In this document: one piece after another, positions 25,101 to 38,779 of the stretch
Layout: every line of letters begins with the position of its first letter
Position numbering within the stretch: position 1 is the stretch's first letter
Source: Pempheris klunzingeri
Lineage: Eukaryota > Chordata > Actinopteri > Acropomatiformes > Pempheridae
DNA length: 64,000 nucleotides
Assembly: GCF_042242105.1 (NCBI RefSeq)
Contig: NC_092017.1
Location: 15,417,932-15,481,931 of the forward strand
Reading direction: 5' to 3'
Made by a program: the position numbers and the translations under genes
The notes under the pieces: model-generated
Told to the model about the DNA's origin: nothing
Seen by the model: the letters and a program-made list of their open reading frames with translations, nothing else
Databases searched by the model: none

Positions 25101-28100
25101 GAATGAGCACACCCCACAGCACAACAGAAATCCATCTCAAGCCATCAAACCATCAAACTCTGAATCACATCATCTCAGAAATGACTATGGACTTGTCATC
25201 ATCCTCATTAGAGCAGAAAAAAATGAGTGTCTTCATTAGTGATTGCAATGTTAACCCACCACCTGAGATCGGCACAGCAAAAAAGAAATTCCAGCACACC
25301 ACACAAACACCCCCGCAGAGCCCAGAGGGGGGCTCAGGGTGGTACCTGTCTCTCCGCTGGGGTGAGTATGACTGCATTCACCGCCAGGACCCTCCCCCTG
25401 CTGGGGGTCCAAGAACTCCCTCGTGTCCCCTCTCCCTTCGTCGCTCCTGAGCTCAGGAAGCATGTCTTCGGGGCCGGAGTGGACACGCTGCCGACCCCTG
25501 GCCCTCCTCTCCCTCTCATCATCCCCTTCCTCCTCCAAATTGGCCCTGCCCCCCCCTGGCCAGTCCCTGCTGCAGCCTGGCTCCTCTTCAAGTCCTCTCT
25601 CCCTACTCCTGGTTCTCGCTTGTTGTCTGTTTTTGTCTTTCTGCCTCTGCCTGTCTGTGTCTCTGTGTCGATCCCCACTCTGTCCTCTGTCTCTGGATCT
25701 TTCCCTGTATTTTCCTCCTGCTCTCTGCCCCCTGAGGTCCTGCTCCCTGTCTCTCCTCTGGTCTTTTCCCATACGTCTCTCCCATTCCAGGTCTCTGCCC
25801 CTGTCTCGGTCACGTTGCCTGTCCCTTTCTCTGTCCCAGGCCTTGTCTCTCTCTATGGGACTCTGTGGTGGAGGTGGTCTGGCTGGTCTCTCCTTCCTCC
25901 TCACCACTCTCTCTGTGTCTCCCCCCCCTGGACCCCTGGCTCTGCCAGTCTCTGTGGGCTCATAATCTGGGTACCTGTCCCCATGCTTGCCTCTGGAGGG
26001 CAACAAGTGCTCTGGGTAGGGATCTGCATGCCTGCTGCGCCCTCCTTCTCCCACTAGGTAGTGCTCAGGGTATTTGGAGCGGCTGTGGGGTGCTGCTGGG
26101 TCTTGTTTTGGGTATCTGCTCCTTTTGGGCTCTGTCGAACTATAATCTGGGGAGTTATCATGATATGAGCTCACTGGAGCATCATATCGGCCTGGGGAAG
26201 TTGATTTGTAACGGGTGCGTTTGTCCAAGTCAAGGGGTCTTCTCGCAGCTGAACAGAGCAGAGATGAAGGAGCGAGGGTGGGAGGAGGCCAGCGTGGAGA
26301 GAATGATGATGATGATGGTGATGGTGATGAGGACGACGACGACAATTGTTGATGAGAACATGGAAACGTGAAAAATAACAGACAGGAATTATATAAGCTA
26401 AGGTGGTTAGTAAGCAACGCGTTAGACAGCACCTGTGAGGAGAGTGATGTGAAAAGACCGAGTACAAAGACTGTAGGTATTAGCTGCACCCAAAATGTCC
26501 ACAGATGTGGTTACTGATGTGGAAAAATAAAAAGAAGACGTTAGAACAGTGGCAACAAGTGCATGGTGCTTAAATAAAGATGGTAATAGCAACACAGAAT
26601 AATCGTAAAGAATGGAAAAACTCCAAACACTTCATTTTTCCCCACTATGTCACATCATATGTCTGCATCAATGTCTGCTCTGCGGACATGATGTGTGCCA
26701 CATATTACGTTTTGACTTTCTGTCCAACAGAGCAGATACAGTTTTATATAACCAGAGCATGGCTGACTTGAAACTGAATGTGAGAACAACATGTTTATCT
26801 CTAAGAAAACCATTCTGCTGGGAGTTGGCCTGTGACTGACAAAAGTTTGAATGAAAACAAATGAGTGGAAAGGCACATTGAGGAAGCACACAGCAGAGGC
26901 CAGTACTCTGTGCACTGAGAGTCAGCTCAAAGGAATTCAAGTTATCCAACTGGCTGCTTAACGTCTCAGACGTTTGTTGACGCTCAAATGTCTGAAAATG
27001 GAGGCAGGCACAAAGACGGTCTGACTTGTACCTGTTCAGAGTGACTGAGCTGGTTTAACTTTCCCATCTTTCTCTCTTCCTACAATTTTTCCCCCCCACC
27101 ATCACGCACCCGTAAGACACAGTCAGGTTGCGCCCCCACGCTGGTTTGTGTGCGACTGTAATCCACTGGATTAAGACAAACACAGCCACAGCCCTCATTT
27201 CCTGTGAGGAGCAGCCAATTACATGGCCTGATGAAAAGCAACATGATTTCACAGAAGTGTGAATGTGTCTAGGAGGATATAAAAATTAGTGCAATGGAGA
27301 TTTTAAAGGCAGCGCTCTGGTGGGAAGAATATCCATGTACAGGCACAAAATGGTGAAATTGCTCAGTGTGTCAAAACTAAACACCTTTCTGCACCGTCAC
27401 CTCTGTAACCTGCATAAAATGTATCTGGTTACTCACTGTGATGCAATTTCCTTACAGCATCACATGCAGAGTAAACAAAAGGAGCCGAATCTTTGTTCTA
27501 CTGTGTGTACATTCACAATGCCAGTTGTGTACACACACACGCTCAGCAGGGACATTACAAGTGAGTGGTTATGCAACTTGCAAGGCAACGCTGCAAACAT
27601 AGTGAACCTGGCAGTGGCACAAATATTCTACTGTTAAAAAGACAGCAGAGAAAAATGGCACAGTCAGCAAAGACGCACTGTAACTTCGTCCCGACCACCT
27701 GCCATGTGTGACAGCTTTAGAGAGAGGCAATGCACCTGAACAGCTGGTGCTCCATGCAGACATAACAGGACAGGTAGGCTGTCAGCTGGTGACACTTGCT
27801 GAGTCCTGCTAATGTCAACAAAGTGTAGACTCAGACACTGTATTCTCTATAGCAGCTACTCTCTGGTCACAACTGTGGCCCTCTATCCAGTTTTACCTCC
27901 CATTTATGTTTAACTTCAAGGAGTGGAATAACCTAAACGTCCTCTTGTAAGCAGACAACAATAACCGTAAGGGTCAACACAAAAAGGGCCCTGATAGTGA
28001 AGGAACATATTATGGTGTAGTTGGAATTTATCTATCCTGCAGAGGTGCTGGAAACAGAAAAAACAAAGTGAAAGTGTGTTTTTGTGTTATGATGCTAATT

Positions 28101-31100
28101 TAAAAAAAAACCTCTATCTAGGAATGACATGAATGTGGTGGTGTATGCTAAATGTCAGCTTCAGTAGAAGACAAAACTCAAATACAACACAGCAGGCTGA
28201 GAAAGCAGCTGGGAAAGAGCTGAGCTTTTAGGAGTCAGGAGGGAGTGTGAAATATACTTTCCTCAAGCACCTATGGCTCAAGAACTATAACTGCATCCTG
28301 AGCAGGCCACACTACGGCCATAAAGCTGAAACATTTCAGCAGCAACATTTCTCACGCAGGCAGTCTGATAACCGTTCACTATAAAGCATCTGCGTTGAAT
28401 CCTCATTTCTCAACAAGGAGATGGCACAGGATGTGGTATCGACCCTAATCAGGAGGTGAATTTCCCGCACAGGTTTCTTAACGCAGGGCAATACTTTACA
28501 AAGAAGTGAAACAGGAAGATTCAAATGATTCAGTGTTTGTTTCAGTAGAAAATGAACAGACCTTCAGTGGGGTGAATCAGCAGGGGGATGTGTGCATGAA
28601 AAGATTAGAAACCGATTCCACTACGTGACAGATAGTGTTGTAAAAGCAAATAAAGATTTGTAGAGACATATGTTTTAGGTGTGCATGTGATATCAGTTAA
28701 ATATTTTTCTTAATGCATTCATTAACTGCTAAGGGGAGATGTATTTAACGTCTTATGCTAAATTTGACATCAAAGCTCACTGAAGCATCTTAAAACTGGA
28801 GCACCGCTGAACCCATTTACACTGCTGTTTGCTCTTGAATGGGAGTAAAATGACGTTTTCTCTGAATGACTATGTAAACCTCCATTCAAGGTTAATTATG
28901 AGCTTTTATATACATTCTAAAAATCTTTTGTGTTTCAGCAAAAGATCTTCAGCTGTGGGCAGCATCAAAACCAAACACTCACACATCCAGAGCAAAAAAA
29001 TCCACAGTCCACAGGAGCGAACGCATATCTTTTCTCATTTCTTACACACTCACACACACATATATTAAGTGGTGCTCTCCCCACCTCCGTGATCCTGAAA
29101 GTATTCCTCCTCAAAGTTTGCTTCCAGCTGCTTCTGTCTCCTCTTCTCCTCTTTCATCTCCTTCTCCTGCAGCTTGCGAGCTATAGCCTACAAACAAGCA
29201 AGCAAACAAACAAACAAGGCCACAGTAAACATTTTGTCCCACAAGAATATGAAAAAGTCCTCGTTTGGACGGATCTGTAACAAATATGTCACTTTGTTTT
29301 GAGATGTAGTTTTTTTTCTGCCAGTCAGTGTAGTTTCAAACGTATCAGATTGCAGTAGTGAGATGAATAATTCCCTGATGTTTCAAACAAGTAACTCCTT
29401 TTGTGCTCTACTCAGGCCACGTAATGCATTTTTGTTCATAGACATGTGGAGCAAGGAGACCCATGACCAAGTTATCAGCAAGAAATAATCAGTGGAATCA
29501 GAGATATTTTAAAAGTTTGACAATTTAAGAGAAGTTGGAGCATGCCCAGAATTGTCAAAATAGAAAGCGTGACAGCACGTGATGGAGTCTTTTCAATCCC
29601 AATCTCACTGAGGAGGGAAAACTCAGACACTGATCCATCAAACTGTCCCCAACAATACCATAAAAAAACAAAAACATCCTGACGCAGTACCATCAGAATA
29701 GATCTTTGCTCCTCATGTGCATAAACATTGTAATTGGAACTAAAAACAAATACAGGTCAGGTCCCTGTGGCCGTCATTCCATTATTACAATACGGAGGCA
29801 CAAACAAGGTGATGACTCAAGTGCAATGACTCCCACATTACAGTAAATCAATACTAGTCAAGTCATTGACAAGTGAATGGAATGAACATTGTGCTTTAAT
29901 GAGCAGAAATGTCTGCGTGTGTGAGTTTCTTACTGCATCCTTCTCTTCCTGCTGTCGCTGTTGTTCTGCCTGTCGGACCAGTTGATCCTGAATCTCCTGG
30001 GCAATCTCAATGTCTTGGCGCTCACTGAGGTCCCCGAAAGTTCATGTGTATATGGGGAGGGGTTTGGAGAACATCAAACCATTAACATACAACATACTCC
30101 ATACAACTGTCAGTTTTGTGAAACAATCGCAACTAAGAATGTTCATAACCATACAAGTAGGACTGTGGATGATACGATTTTAGCAGGTTTATATTTACCA
30201 TCTTCCTCTTATGTTTTCTATACATGCATATTTTGTAGAGTGAAAGTCCCTTTGTTCTGTATTATGCTTCTGTTGGCATTCCTCTTCTTAATACTTTTGT
30301 CTCCTGGACGGGTTCTATCCTAACTTGCCATGAAGTTGAAATTCACTCTCAGATTTTGTGATCATTAACCAACAGCTTCACAATTGAAATCACTGTGTTA
30401 AACACAGAGCAGTGAACGCGCTACATGATCAGCAGTGAAGTTAATATTTAACGTATTGTGTGTGCTTCAGGCAGGAGCAGGAATATCATCGCCTGTTGCG
30501 ATGTTGATCTCACTTTGGCTCGCTCACATCTTTAAGTGATGTGGTTCTGACAACAACACCATCTGCCTGGAGGGCCGGTATGCAAAGATAATTTTTCTGT
30601 TTGTCTGTGTAGACACGTAGTACATTAGTGTCTTGCTTTACTTAAACTGTAAGAGCTTAACTACTGTGTCTGCACCTATGTTTGACCTGAGCAGCCGACA
30701 ATTCAGGAAGAAAAATTGAACAGACTGTGGCACCTTCATCGGTGTGTACTAAGAAACAAGTGATGCTGCATTCCCTTGTGTGTGTGTGTTCAGTCAGATG
30801 ACTGAGAGTGGGTGTATATGAAGTGGCATTGGCAAGTGCAGTGTGGATGACAGTGTGGGCTCCCAGCATGACAAGAGGCACTGCCCTGCCTGCATCGATG
30901 GTGGAGCATCTGGCCTCTCCCTGGGGATGTAATCTCTGGGGCGACTGGAGCTTGCTAAATCTGTGTGTGTTTCAAGCAGTGATCTCGCTGAGCTGTTTGT
31001 CAGCAATTTTTATTTTATTAAAAGTTGAGGAGCGGAGAGGGGGGGGGGGCTTTCTTTTGCAGCTCCTTGTCCGCACTGAAGTAGAGGCAACTGAACATGT

Positions 31101-34100
31101 TAGTGTCCATTTTGTGGGGAAGCTTCAAAGTTTCAGACGTGCAGCTGGAGCTGACCCAAACCCCTTAAGAAATGTAATTATATATCAGAGGAGATACCAC
31201 ATGTCCACAAGAACTATGGGCGCTTGTGTTCTTTTCCTACATGTTCATGATGCCGGTAGCAGTTGCTGGTAGTGAAGATGACATTTATCAAACTGAAGAC
31301 AGGCTTGATAATCTACTCTCTCAGTAAAGCTTGACAAATTTATATTCTGTGATCCAGCAAAGTCTTCACGGGTGCAAGTCCTGTCCACACAATGGTAGTT
31401 GTTCTTTATCACTAAATGAGTGTAGAACAAAAGATATTATTGACCTAACTAACAACCATTGCTCTCTAGCATAACCTGAGTCAAAGAACATTTGAATGTT
31501 TTTTTCTCAAAATGAATACAAGGCATGACCGTCTAATTTATGACAATACGGGTAAACACTACACTGCACGATAAACCAATTGGAGTCATGTATGGTGGGA
31601 GTCACTTCGCTGGTGAAGCATAAATCTGACAGGAGGTACTGTATAAGATCTGGGAGTCATTACACTAATCTGAAACAGATTAATTTAACATGCTATAATG
31701 CCAACAAGTTACCCAGGGTGCTTTATATAAAACATTATAGTTACAAGCTCTTTTTTAATCTGTTATAATTCAGATTTACGTTTGATTCAGACACACATTA
31801 GATTTATGATTCTGCACTTAAAATAATGGTTACTCATGCACCATGATGATTCTATAAAAAGTCAATTCTTAATCATGAAATGTATCGTATTAAATAAGTG
31901 CAGTCAATTAATACGGTCACCTTCTCTAGGCCTGATGACTTGTGTGTATGCTTACATTATCCATCTGTCCCATTGGAATTTTGCTTTGATATACACATGT
32001 AGAAATGGCGAAAGTGTGAGTGTGTGTTTGTGTGTGAGACACCCACAGGTCACTGTGCTTTTTCTGGACTTGGACCTTGGCCCTCTGATCCTCCTCCTCC
32101 TGCAGCTTCTTGGCCACCAGCAGGTCCTTCTGTACCAAGCGGCTCTTATTGACGTTGGACGCCAAGTGGCTCTCAACTGTAGACACAAACACGTAAGCGC
32201 TGCTCTTAAAACTGTGTACACTCAAACCAGAGTAGGTTAGCTGGCTGGACCGTGCTAGTGAGGAGGAATTAAATGAATGACGGAGAGCAGGGCACTGGGC
32301 AGTTTATTTACAAATCCACAGTTTCTTGATGGTTTCCTCTCTGAGGAGCAGTAGTATTGTTTAGATGGTCTGCAGAGAACAATATTAAAGTCGAGGACAC
32401 AGACGCCTCAGTCTCTGGTGATAAACAGAACGTGCTCTTAGTCACTGAGAAATGAATGTTTGCAGCAGAGGTGCCATTCCAAGGTTGTGTGATGCCATGT
32501 TGTGGGCCATAACAGATGATAAATCCTGCTTGCTGACGCACACCGAGCACTTGGTAAGCATGGAGAGCATCACTCAATCACTCAGCGCTGTTTCACCTGG
32601 CTATCGATCTGTTGCCAGCTTTCATGTGAAAAGGACCAAATTACATTTGGCAATTTACTGGTGAGAGGCTCCATAAAGTTTCTGTTTTCTGACTGGTGGG
32701 ATTGAAAGAGGAAACTGTGAGTCACAGCTGTGGCAACTTGATAAAAAGTCAAAGGGTTGACATTGATTTTTCTGGATGACGCTGATCAATTGTTCAAGTT
32801 TATAACACCTTACAAAAAATATTTGAAGGCAAAAGTGATGTCACAGCTCAGGACAAGGCTATCATTTATTCTCTGCCACATGTTCCATTGATTCATCTTT
32901 CAAGGCAGCCAAATAAAAAAATAAAAAATAAAAAAAAAAGGATGATCGGACATTTGCGACATTTGTTCATTCAACAAAATGAACCATGGAGAGGTCTCAG
33001 GTCATTCAGAAAAGGGGAAGTTAAAGTGAGAAAGCTGGACTAGCTGAGCCTCAGGCACATCAGTGAGGAGCTGCACACTGAAACAGAGAAAACACATTCC
33101 AGTAGCAAAGACGCTGAGTGCTGACAAATCCATAAAGAAATTTTTTCCATGCGACATGTGGATGCTTCGGTGTTCTGCAGGCTCAACATTTTGAATGGAA
33201 ATAAAAGCCAGCTGCTGTAACTTCACTTTAACTTAAAAGCCAGCGTGCTAAAAAGCCCCTTTTAGCACGACCATCTGTTGACAAAATCCAAAAAAGGGAC
33301 AGTGCATATTTAGAAGACTATTGGGCTTCGTAAGCCAGCATTGTCCTGAGTGACCTGCGGGGTCAAAGGGTAAAACAAACATTTTCCAAGCCCAAACCTG
33401 ATTCATTAGCGTGGCAACAAAAGGAACAAAGGGGGACGAGCCCTGGTTATGGATCACTAAAGCTTTTAAGGGGTTAATGACAACACAAGGACAGGGCAGC
33501 CAAAACTAAATTAATTACAGCTAAAACAGAGCCTATTCTCCATTTAGGGTATGGCTGGGTGACATCTGACCTTCTGTCTTGCAGAGCGTGTTGCATAATT
33601 CACCCTTTTATGGTGATATAAAGTGGCATATTCAGGGAAACAGAAAAATAAACTATTGTCCAATGTTTGTTGTTGTTCCAATGTGCTTGTTCACTGTCTA
33701 CTCTCTAAATGTGTACATCCATTCAAAACAAAAGCTCAAAGAAATTTAAACGGTAACTTATTTCCTGTAAAATCTAAAGCAGGGCCGCCTTTCTGTTGGT
33801 TGGGGCAATTCCTTTATGATTGAGTGAGTGATATAAGGAGATGTGGTGGCCACCTGCACATATTTGTTTGTGTCTTATGAAAGGAAGGCCTTGTTATGTC
33901 TGGGTCTGTGTTCGTCAGCTCCTCTTGGCAGAAAATGTCCTTTCAAACTAAGTCAGCAGGAGATGACTTATCCTATCGAGAGGGGCAGCAGTTCCTGCGA
34001 GGATTTCAAGCAGAAACACTAAAGCTAAAGGAGCTTTAAAAAGGTTGTAATCATCATCATCATGAGATTTCAAAAATTCATCTGAATGTGCGGCTGAAGA

Positions 34101-37100
34101 AATATGAAAAAGATGCCAGCTAATTACACACATATGAGCTCACATAAAAGCACCAGCTAATCTACTGAGGCATGCAGGGATAAATACACAGCTAAAAAAA
34201 AATGCTCACACAAAGTGTTCATTTATAGGCAGTAGTATCTCACAGTGTGCTCCCTATAAAAACCCTTGCAAAGCTGACGCGTCGGCTAACTTTAGATCCA
34301 GAATCAGGGCTTCTCTGTGCTGCAGCATACGCAAATTAATGTGAACCACTCAATCACATGCACCAGTCCACTAAAGTGTGCCACTGCCCTGCCCTGATAC
34401 AGTACTGTCGTGGCATCCTGCACCATTCACACAGTGAACTGCGTGGCTGAAGCAGGGTTTATGTTGGCTTAATCAGGCTGCAGCCACTGACGCTGCAGTT
34501 TACCCTGTTGGACTTCAAATTTTCCAGATGGGAAAAGAGAAACATAGTAGACTGCATTTGCTTTTCTACTCTAGAAAAGCAAAGCGTAAAAAACATCCTT
34601 CATAGTCTGCTCTTTTGCAAAGTAAGCAATGGGTGACCTACTGTATGAATGTAGCCGGGCAGCTTGACAAAAAGAGTCTCAGTGATGTAACGGATGCAGA
34701 AAACATTACAACAATAAATGACTTAAGTGTTGGAACAGACTGTCTGGGCCTGTCTGTATGAACGTAATAAAGAACAGACCCTTCAAAAAGGCAGCCAAGC
34801 TTTTCTCTGACTGAAGCTGAAAAGCAGAAACGCAGGAAAGTGGGCGTCCCTTGTTTGATAAAAAAAGAAATATGTCACACAAGGTAAAAGCACGTGGGCT
34901 GGGAGGAACAAATCAAAAAACATAGAAGCATGGCTTGTAGTTCCTTACTTTCTTGTTCCTGGAGGTTGTAGGCCAGGCAGTGGTCCTCCAGCACAGCAAA
35001 GTCTCGGCACACTGGAAAAAAATAGAAAGAGATTCAAATTGAAAAAGAACACAGAGTCAGCCTCATGTTAAAAAGCAAAGTTCGAAATCTGTTTCAGCTA
35101 CTGTATAGTCAAACTATAAGTCACGCAGCTGGTCCAAGTCAGACTTGTGGCTGGTGAGATCTTATCTGAATCTGACATTCACGGTTTCAGATGTTTAACA
35201 TCCGGCCCATCTACTGACACACGTTTCAATAGAAAACTTATTTAAAAACAAACCCACAATCAAGGACAGGAAGCCAAGTTTACTGCGTTCACCAGAACAA
35301 ACAAGCAGAGGATCTAATGTGTCAGCAATGGAACTTTGAGATTAAACATGTCCATTTGCTCTATGTTTAGTGGCTCTTTATATGATGAGCTGACAAGTAT
35401 GGTTAAAAAATGAATGAAAAACAGCGACATGCTGTGTGCTCATGCTGTGTGATGTATGGATCTGCCTCATTCGACTACTGGACGATACTGAGGCAAATTA
35501 AATCATCAACACGTAACACTCAAAGTACAAATGACAATTTCAACATGTGACATTTAATGTTTTTACATCTATATTTTTGCCATCTGACAAGTGGCTTGTG
35601 GTTTGGTTATTTTCTGTTTGAACAGACTGAAGTGAAACAGTGTAAGAGGAACCATGATTCGCCCTCACGCAGTAAAAGCCTAAATAAAAACTGAGCTTTT
35701 TCCTCAAAGTTATTGAGCCGTGCAAAGGGCCTTAAGAAGTGAGAGGTATGTTTATTACTGACAAGCTGTCAGTTTAAATCCTAGATCTGGCTCACAAAAT
35801 GTGACAAGCATGCAGGTACAGTACGTTAGTAAAACTCTCCCCCTAGGAGAAACAGTTTGTTGTATCATCAGCAAGGCACAGGAAGAAATAAACATAGTTA
35901 AATGTATTTTAATATGATTATATATCCTAAATATCGATGCAGTTAGAATATGTTGAATTATCTACAAAGAATGAGTTGAATAATCTCATCAGAGCTCTAA
36001 ACTAAAATGACAGCACAAGATCTGAATCTTTTAAATAAGCAGTCACATTCACTGTAGTTGAGTCTTTGACCACAACTTTGGCCTGTTCTCTTCTCATCTC
36101 AAAGCTTAAGGACTAAAACCGCACGTCTTAAATCATGATCTCTGTTTTATGTATATAGAGTATGATAAAAATTTTTAGTCTGCAAAAGTTTACAAAAATC
36201 TATATTTTACTGTTCGTTTTCCATCTTAACACAAGAACAAATCAAAACTCCAGCAGACTTTCCATGGCAAGTTTCAATATCACAGATTCTGCCAAAATGC
36301 TGTGAACATTCATTCTGAAAATAATTGTGTAAACTGTTGTGGGACGGGAGTTTTCCTCATAAAAACCCGGTTGAAATCACCACACATCCCTCTGAACTGT
36401 TCTGAAATGAGAGTATTCAGGATCCAGCAGTCTTCAAATGCTGACAGTTTCCTGTGCAGGAAACAGAAGAAGCTAAGGGGACAGTTAAGACCTTTCTCAC
36501 AGCCTCAGCTTATTATGGATGTGGCCCTTAAAGCATGTGATGTATGAGCCGTACAGCATCTGCTTTTACAGTTCAGTCAACACAGATTTCACTATCCTCT
36601 GTTTGGGATATATACCGATACCGCAGTAGGAAACTTTTTTTCAGCTGCAAAACTTTCACATCAACCATAGAAGCATAAAATCAAACCATGATTTAAACTC
36701 AAAAGAAGCCACTACACACACTTTGACTACTTATTTCATCTGCTCTTGTTTCATGAATATCATATATCATACATCGTATCAATCCCTTCTTTGGCACTAA
36801 TCATGTATCTAAAGTTCTCCTCCTCCTCCCAGAGCCTAGATCACCTGCTCTCACAAACCTGACGGAATCCATATGAAATATTAATAGCCAGCGACACTCT
36901 TTGACTGTGTGTTAGCATGCAGTAGAGATAGCTCTGAGAAAACAAGTGATTGATAAGCACAAAAACTCCTGGGACTCGGACAAAACAGTAGTGAGTGGTC
37001 CAGATAGTGTGATTGCATTTGATGGGGGCGGGGGTTGACTGGGTGAATGGCTGGGTTTAAACAGATGCTGTAAAGAAGAGGGCGAGACCTCCTCAAAGCC

Positions 37101-38510
37101 CCCCCACAGCCTCAGAGCAGTATGGGATTTGATTAACACTGACCATTTTTTCAACCATATGCTTAATCTTCTTAGCCAGGAAACCTGAGATTTACTTTGT
37201 CTGGTATGGCTCTGTACACTAGTCGCTTTAGCCACTGTAACCATCTTGGGTTTGTGTGACAAGCTTGTAAAAGTTAACAAAACACACTATTTATCTGGGT
37301 GTAGTTTTCACGACAATGCCGAACAAGTGACAGACGGATTACGATGCACGAAGACCACAAAAGCAAAGTCTATGAGCTTCATTCGCAAAGGGAAATGGCA
37401 AAATACAAGCCCAGCTCTTCTGTGAGTTACAGTACAGTGCAGCTCACAGTGTTTACTATTTTCCTAACACATGAGGGATGAAATTGAATCTTCTCCAGCA
37501 GCTTTCTCAGCCTTTCCCTCTGCGGACTAGCTGAGTACCAGGATTGCACGTTCCTTCTCTCTCTGACCAGAATAACAAGCATCCTGCCGAGCAGCTGCTT
37601 CACACTGACCAGCACAGCATCCCATCCAAAACCTGCTTCAGTGTAAAAGCCTCACTCTCCACCTGCTTTCCTCTGTCGCATCGGTGAAAAAAGTAGACAA
37701 ACTTTGGGGCGAGTATAAAAGTTATGTGGAGGGGGGAGGTGGTTGGGGATTTCTTGCTGGGTATGTTTCAAAGCAGTGATGAGTGATTTTACAGCCATAT
37801 GCAAAGTGTAACCAGATATGTTGGATATGAAATTCAACAGGGAGAAGCCAGCAGACACTTTCAGTCCACTATCCATGCTGCTTTCATGACAAACACAGAT
37901 GGCTGAGTAACATACCTTACAAGAGGTAAACAAACACCCCCATGTGACCAGTACTAATGCTACAACTCCCCTGAATCACTGTATTTGCTGTAACTGATCG
38001 TGCCAGATTGTGTACATCCATTATGAGCATACAGTATGTCCACTTGCCCACAAACCAGTTCGGCAAAATCCAAACACCGTCAGAAACACAAAGGGTGGAC
38101 ACAATGTGCCAACCTCTTCTCTCCCTGCTAAAATAATGTCTCGCCTTCTAACCTTGAATGGAAAAAGATTTGGACTGGGTTAAAAAAAAAAGAAAAGAAA
38201 AAAAAAGCTGGCACGACGCCTGTCCTCAGGCTAAGGAGTCTTATCAGAGCAGGCTACCTGACCCCAGCCTTAGGTCTACCGTGCTAGCATCGACTAGCTA
38301 CCTGTGCTAACAATCCCAACAACAACCATAAACATACACCTGCGTTCACTCGGCTAACATTAGCCTCGCTAGCATCACCTAGCTAGCTGGATAGGTGTGA
38401 TGCTAAACTGCTAGCATCCTTTACATTTAGCCGGCAAATATGTTATGGACGTTACCCTCTTTCACTCCAGGTAGTTTATCCTTGTCGATGCTAACGTTAC
38501 ATTCAGCCAT
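22123..38510 (-). CDS. ccdc50: Coiled-coil domain-containing protein 50 (Ymer), complete
   Basis: Twelve coding exons: 38510-38456, 35011-34949, 32176-32047, 30024-29934, 29187-29085, 26248-25346, 24547-24396, 23568-23524, 23128-22967, 22836-22754, 22649-22540 and 22142-22123. All junctions are GT-AG with matching phase, giving 638 aa. The N-terminus ([23 protein letters not shown]), the IESHLASNVNKSRLVQKDLLVAKKLQ region and the C-terminal KGAYYKR correspond closely to mammalian CCDC50. The family is a cytosolic ubiquitin-binding adaptor, linked in mammals to EGFR and NF-kB signalling and to deafness. Motifs fitting the MIU ubiquitin-binding helix are visible: AIARKLQEKE (about residue 114), LEVAKRLQDEEI (about 487) and DEEIARLIMERE (about 513). 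Residues 1-147 and 449-568 are charged coiled coil, separated by the large exon 6 insert. The start is fixed by the match of the first exon. Confidence 0.93.
24600..24840. mobile_element. hAT-related MITE in ccdc50 intron 6
   Basis: The left edge GGGACTGCAACTAACAATTATTCATCATCAATTATTGG and the right edge ATCGAGTAATCGACAG...CAGCACTT resemble the ends of the common fish MITE whose copies begin GGGCTGCAACTAACGATTA. The interior keeps a diverged CAGAGCCCAGAGCTA block. It lies about 50 bases from the exon 7 acceptor. Related copies occur at 44654-49420 (interrupted) and 52354-52737. Confidence 0.6.
25346..26248 (-). other. ccdc50: ccdc50 exon 6, giant in-frame (likely cassette) exon
   Basis: The exon is 903 nt, a multiple of three, with both flanking junctions in phase 1, so skipping it joins exon 5 to exon 7 in frame and gives a 337-aa short form. 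It encodes a low-complexity segment (residues 148-448): a front half rich in Arg/Tyr/Pro/Ser (repeated RYP, YPEH, RYPDY), a RPARPPPP proline motif, then RD/RE dipeptide runs. Human CCDC50 also has long and short isoforms that differ by a variable exon at this position, as I recall about 176 residues long; this one is much longer. Confidence 0.8.
26303..26345. repeat. Imperfect (GAT/GAC)n triplet tract
   Basis: ATGATGATG, GGTGATGGTGATG and GACGACGACGAC runs lie just upstream (minus strand) of the ccdc50 exon 6 acceptor, where they read as a pyrimidine-biased ATC/GTC tract. Confidence 0.8.
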
Positions 38511-38779
38511 GTTGTCACCGATAATAAATAAAAGAAAAAAAACGTTGACGTTGAGTTACACTTCCGCGTTTCTTCCGAAGGTTAACCGCCGGCTGATTGA
38601 TCGCCTTTACTCATAAAGCCGATTGATGTTTCAGGTGCTGGACGGCCCTTTTGATTAGTTTCGGTGGACACCCTCCCTCAGTACGTCGCTGGTGTGATTG
38701 CCTGGCGGCTCCTCCGCTGTAGCTGCCGTCCCTCCCTCCCTGACCCTCCCTGCAGCCAGCCCGCCAAGTCAGACCCACT

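Noticed and set aside
25227-26057. A long plus-strand frame of 276 aa (also 25423-25965 and 25865-26371).
   Set aside because: It is antisense to ccdc50 exon 6. Low-complexity RD/RE codons leave long open shadows on the other strand; composition and lack of similarity mark it as an artefact.
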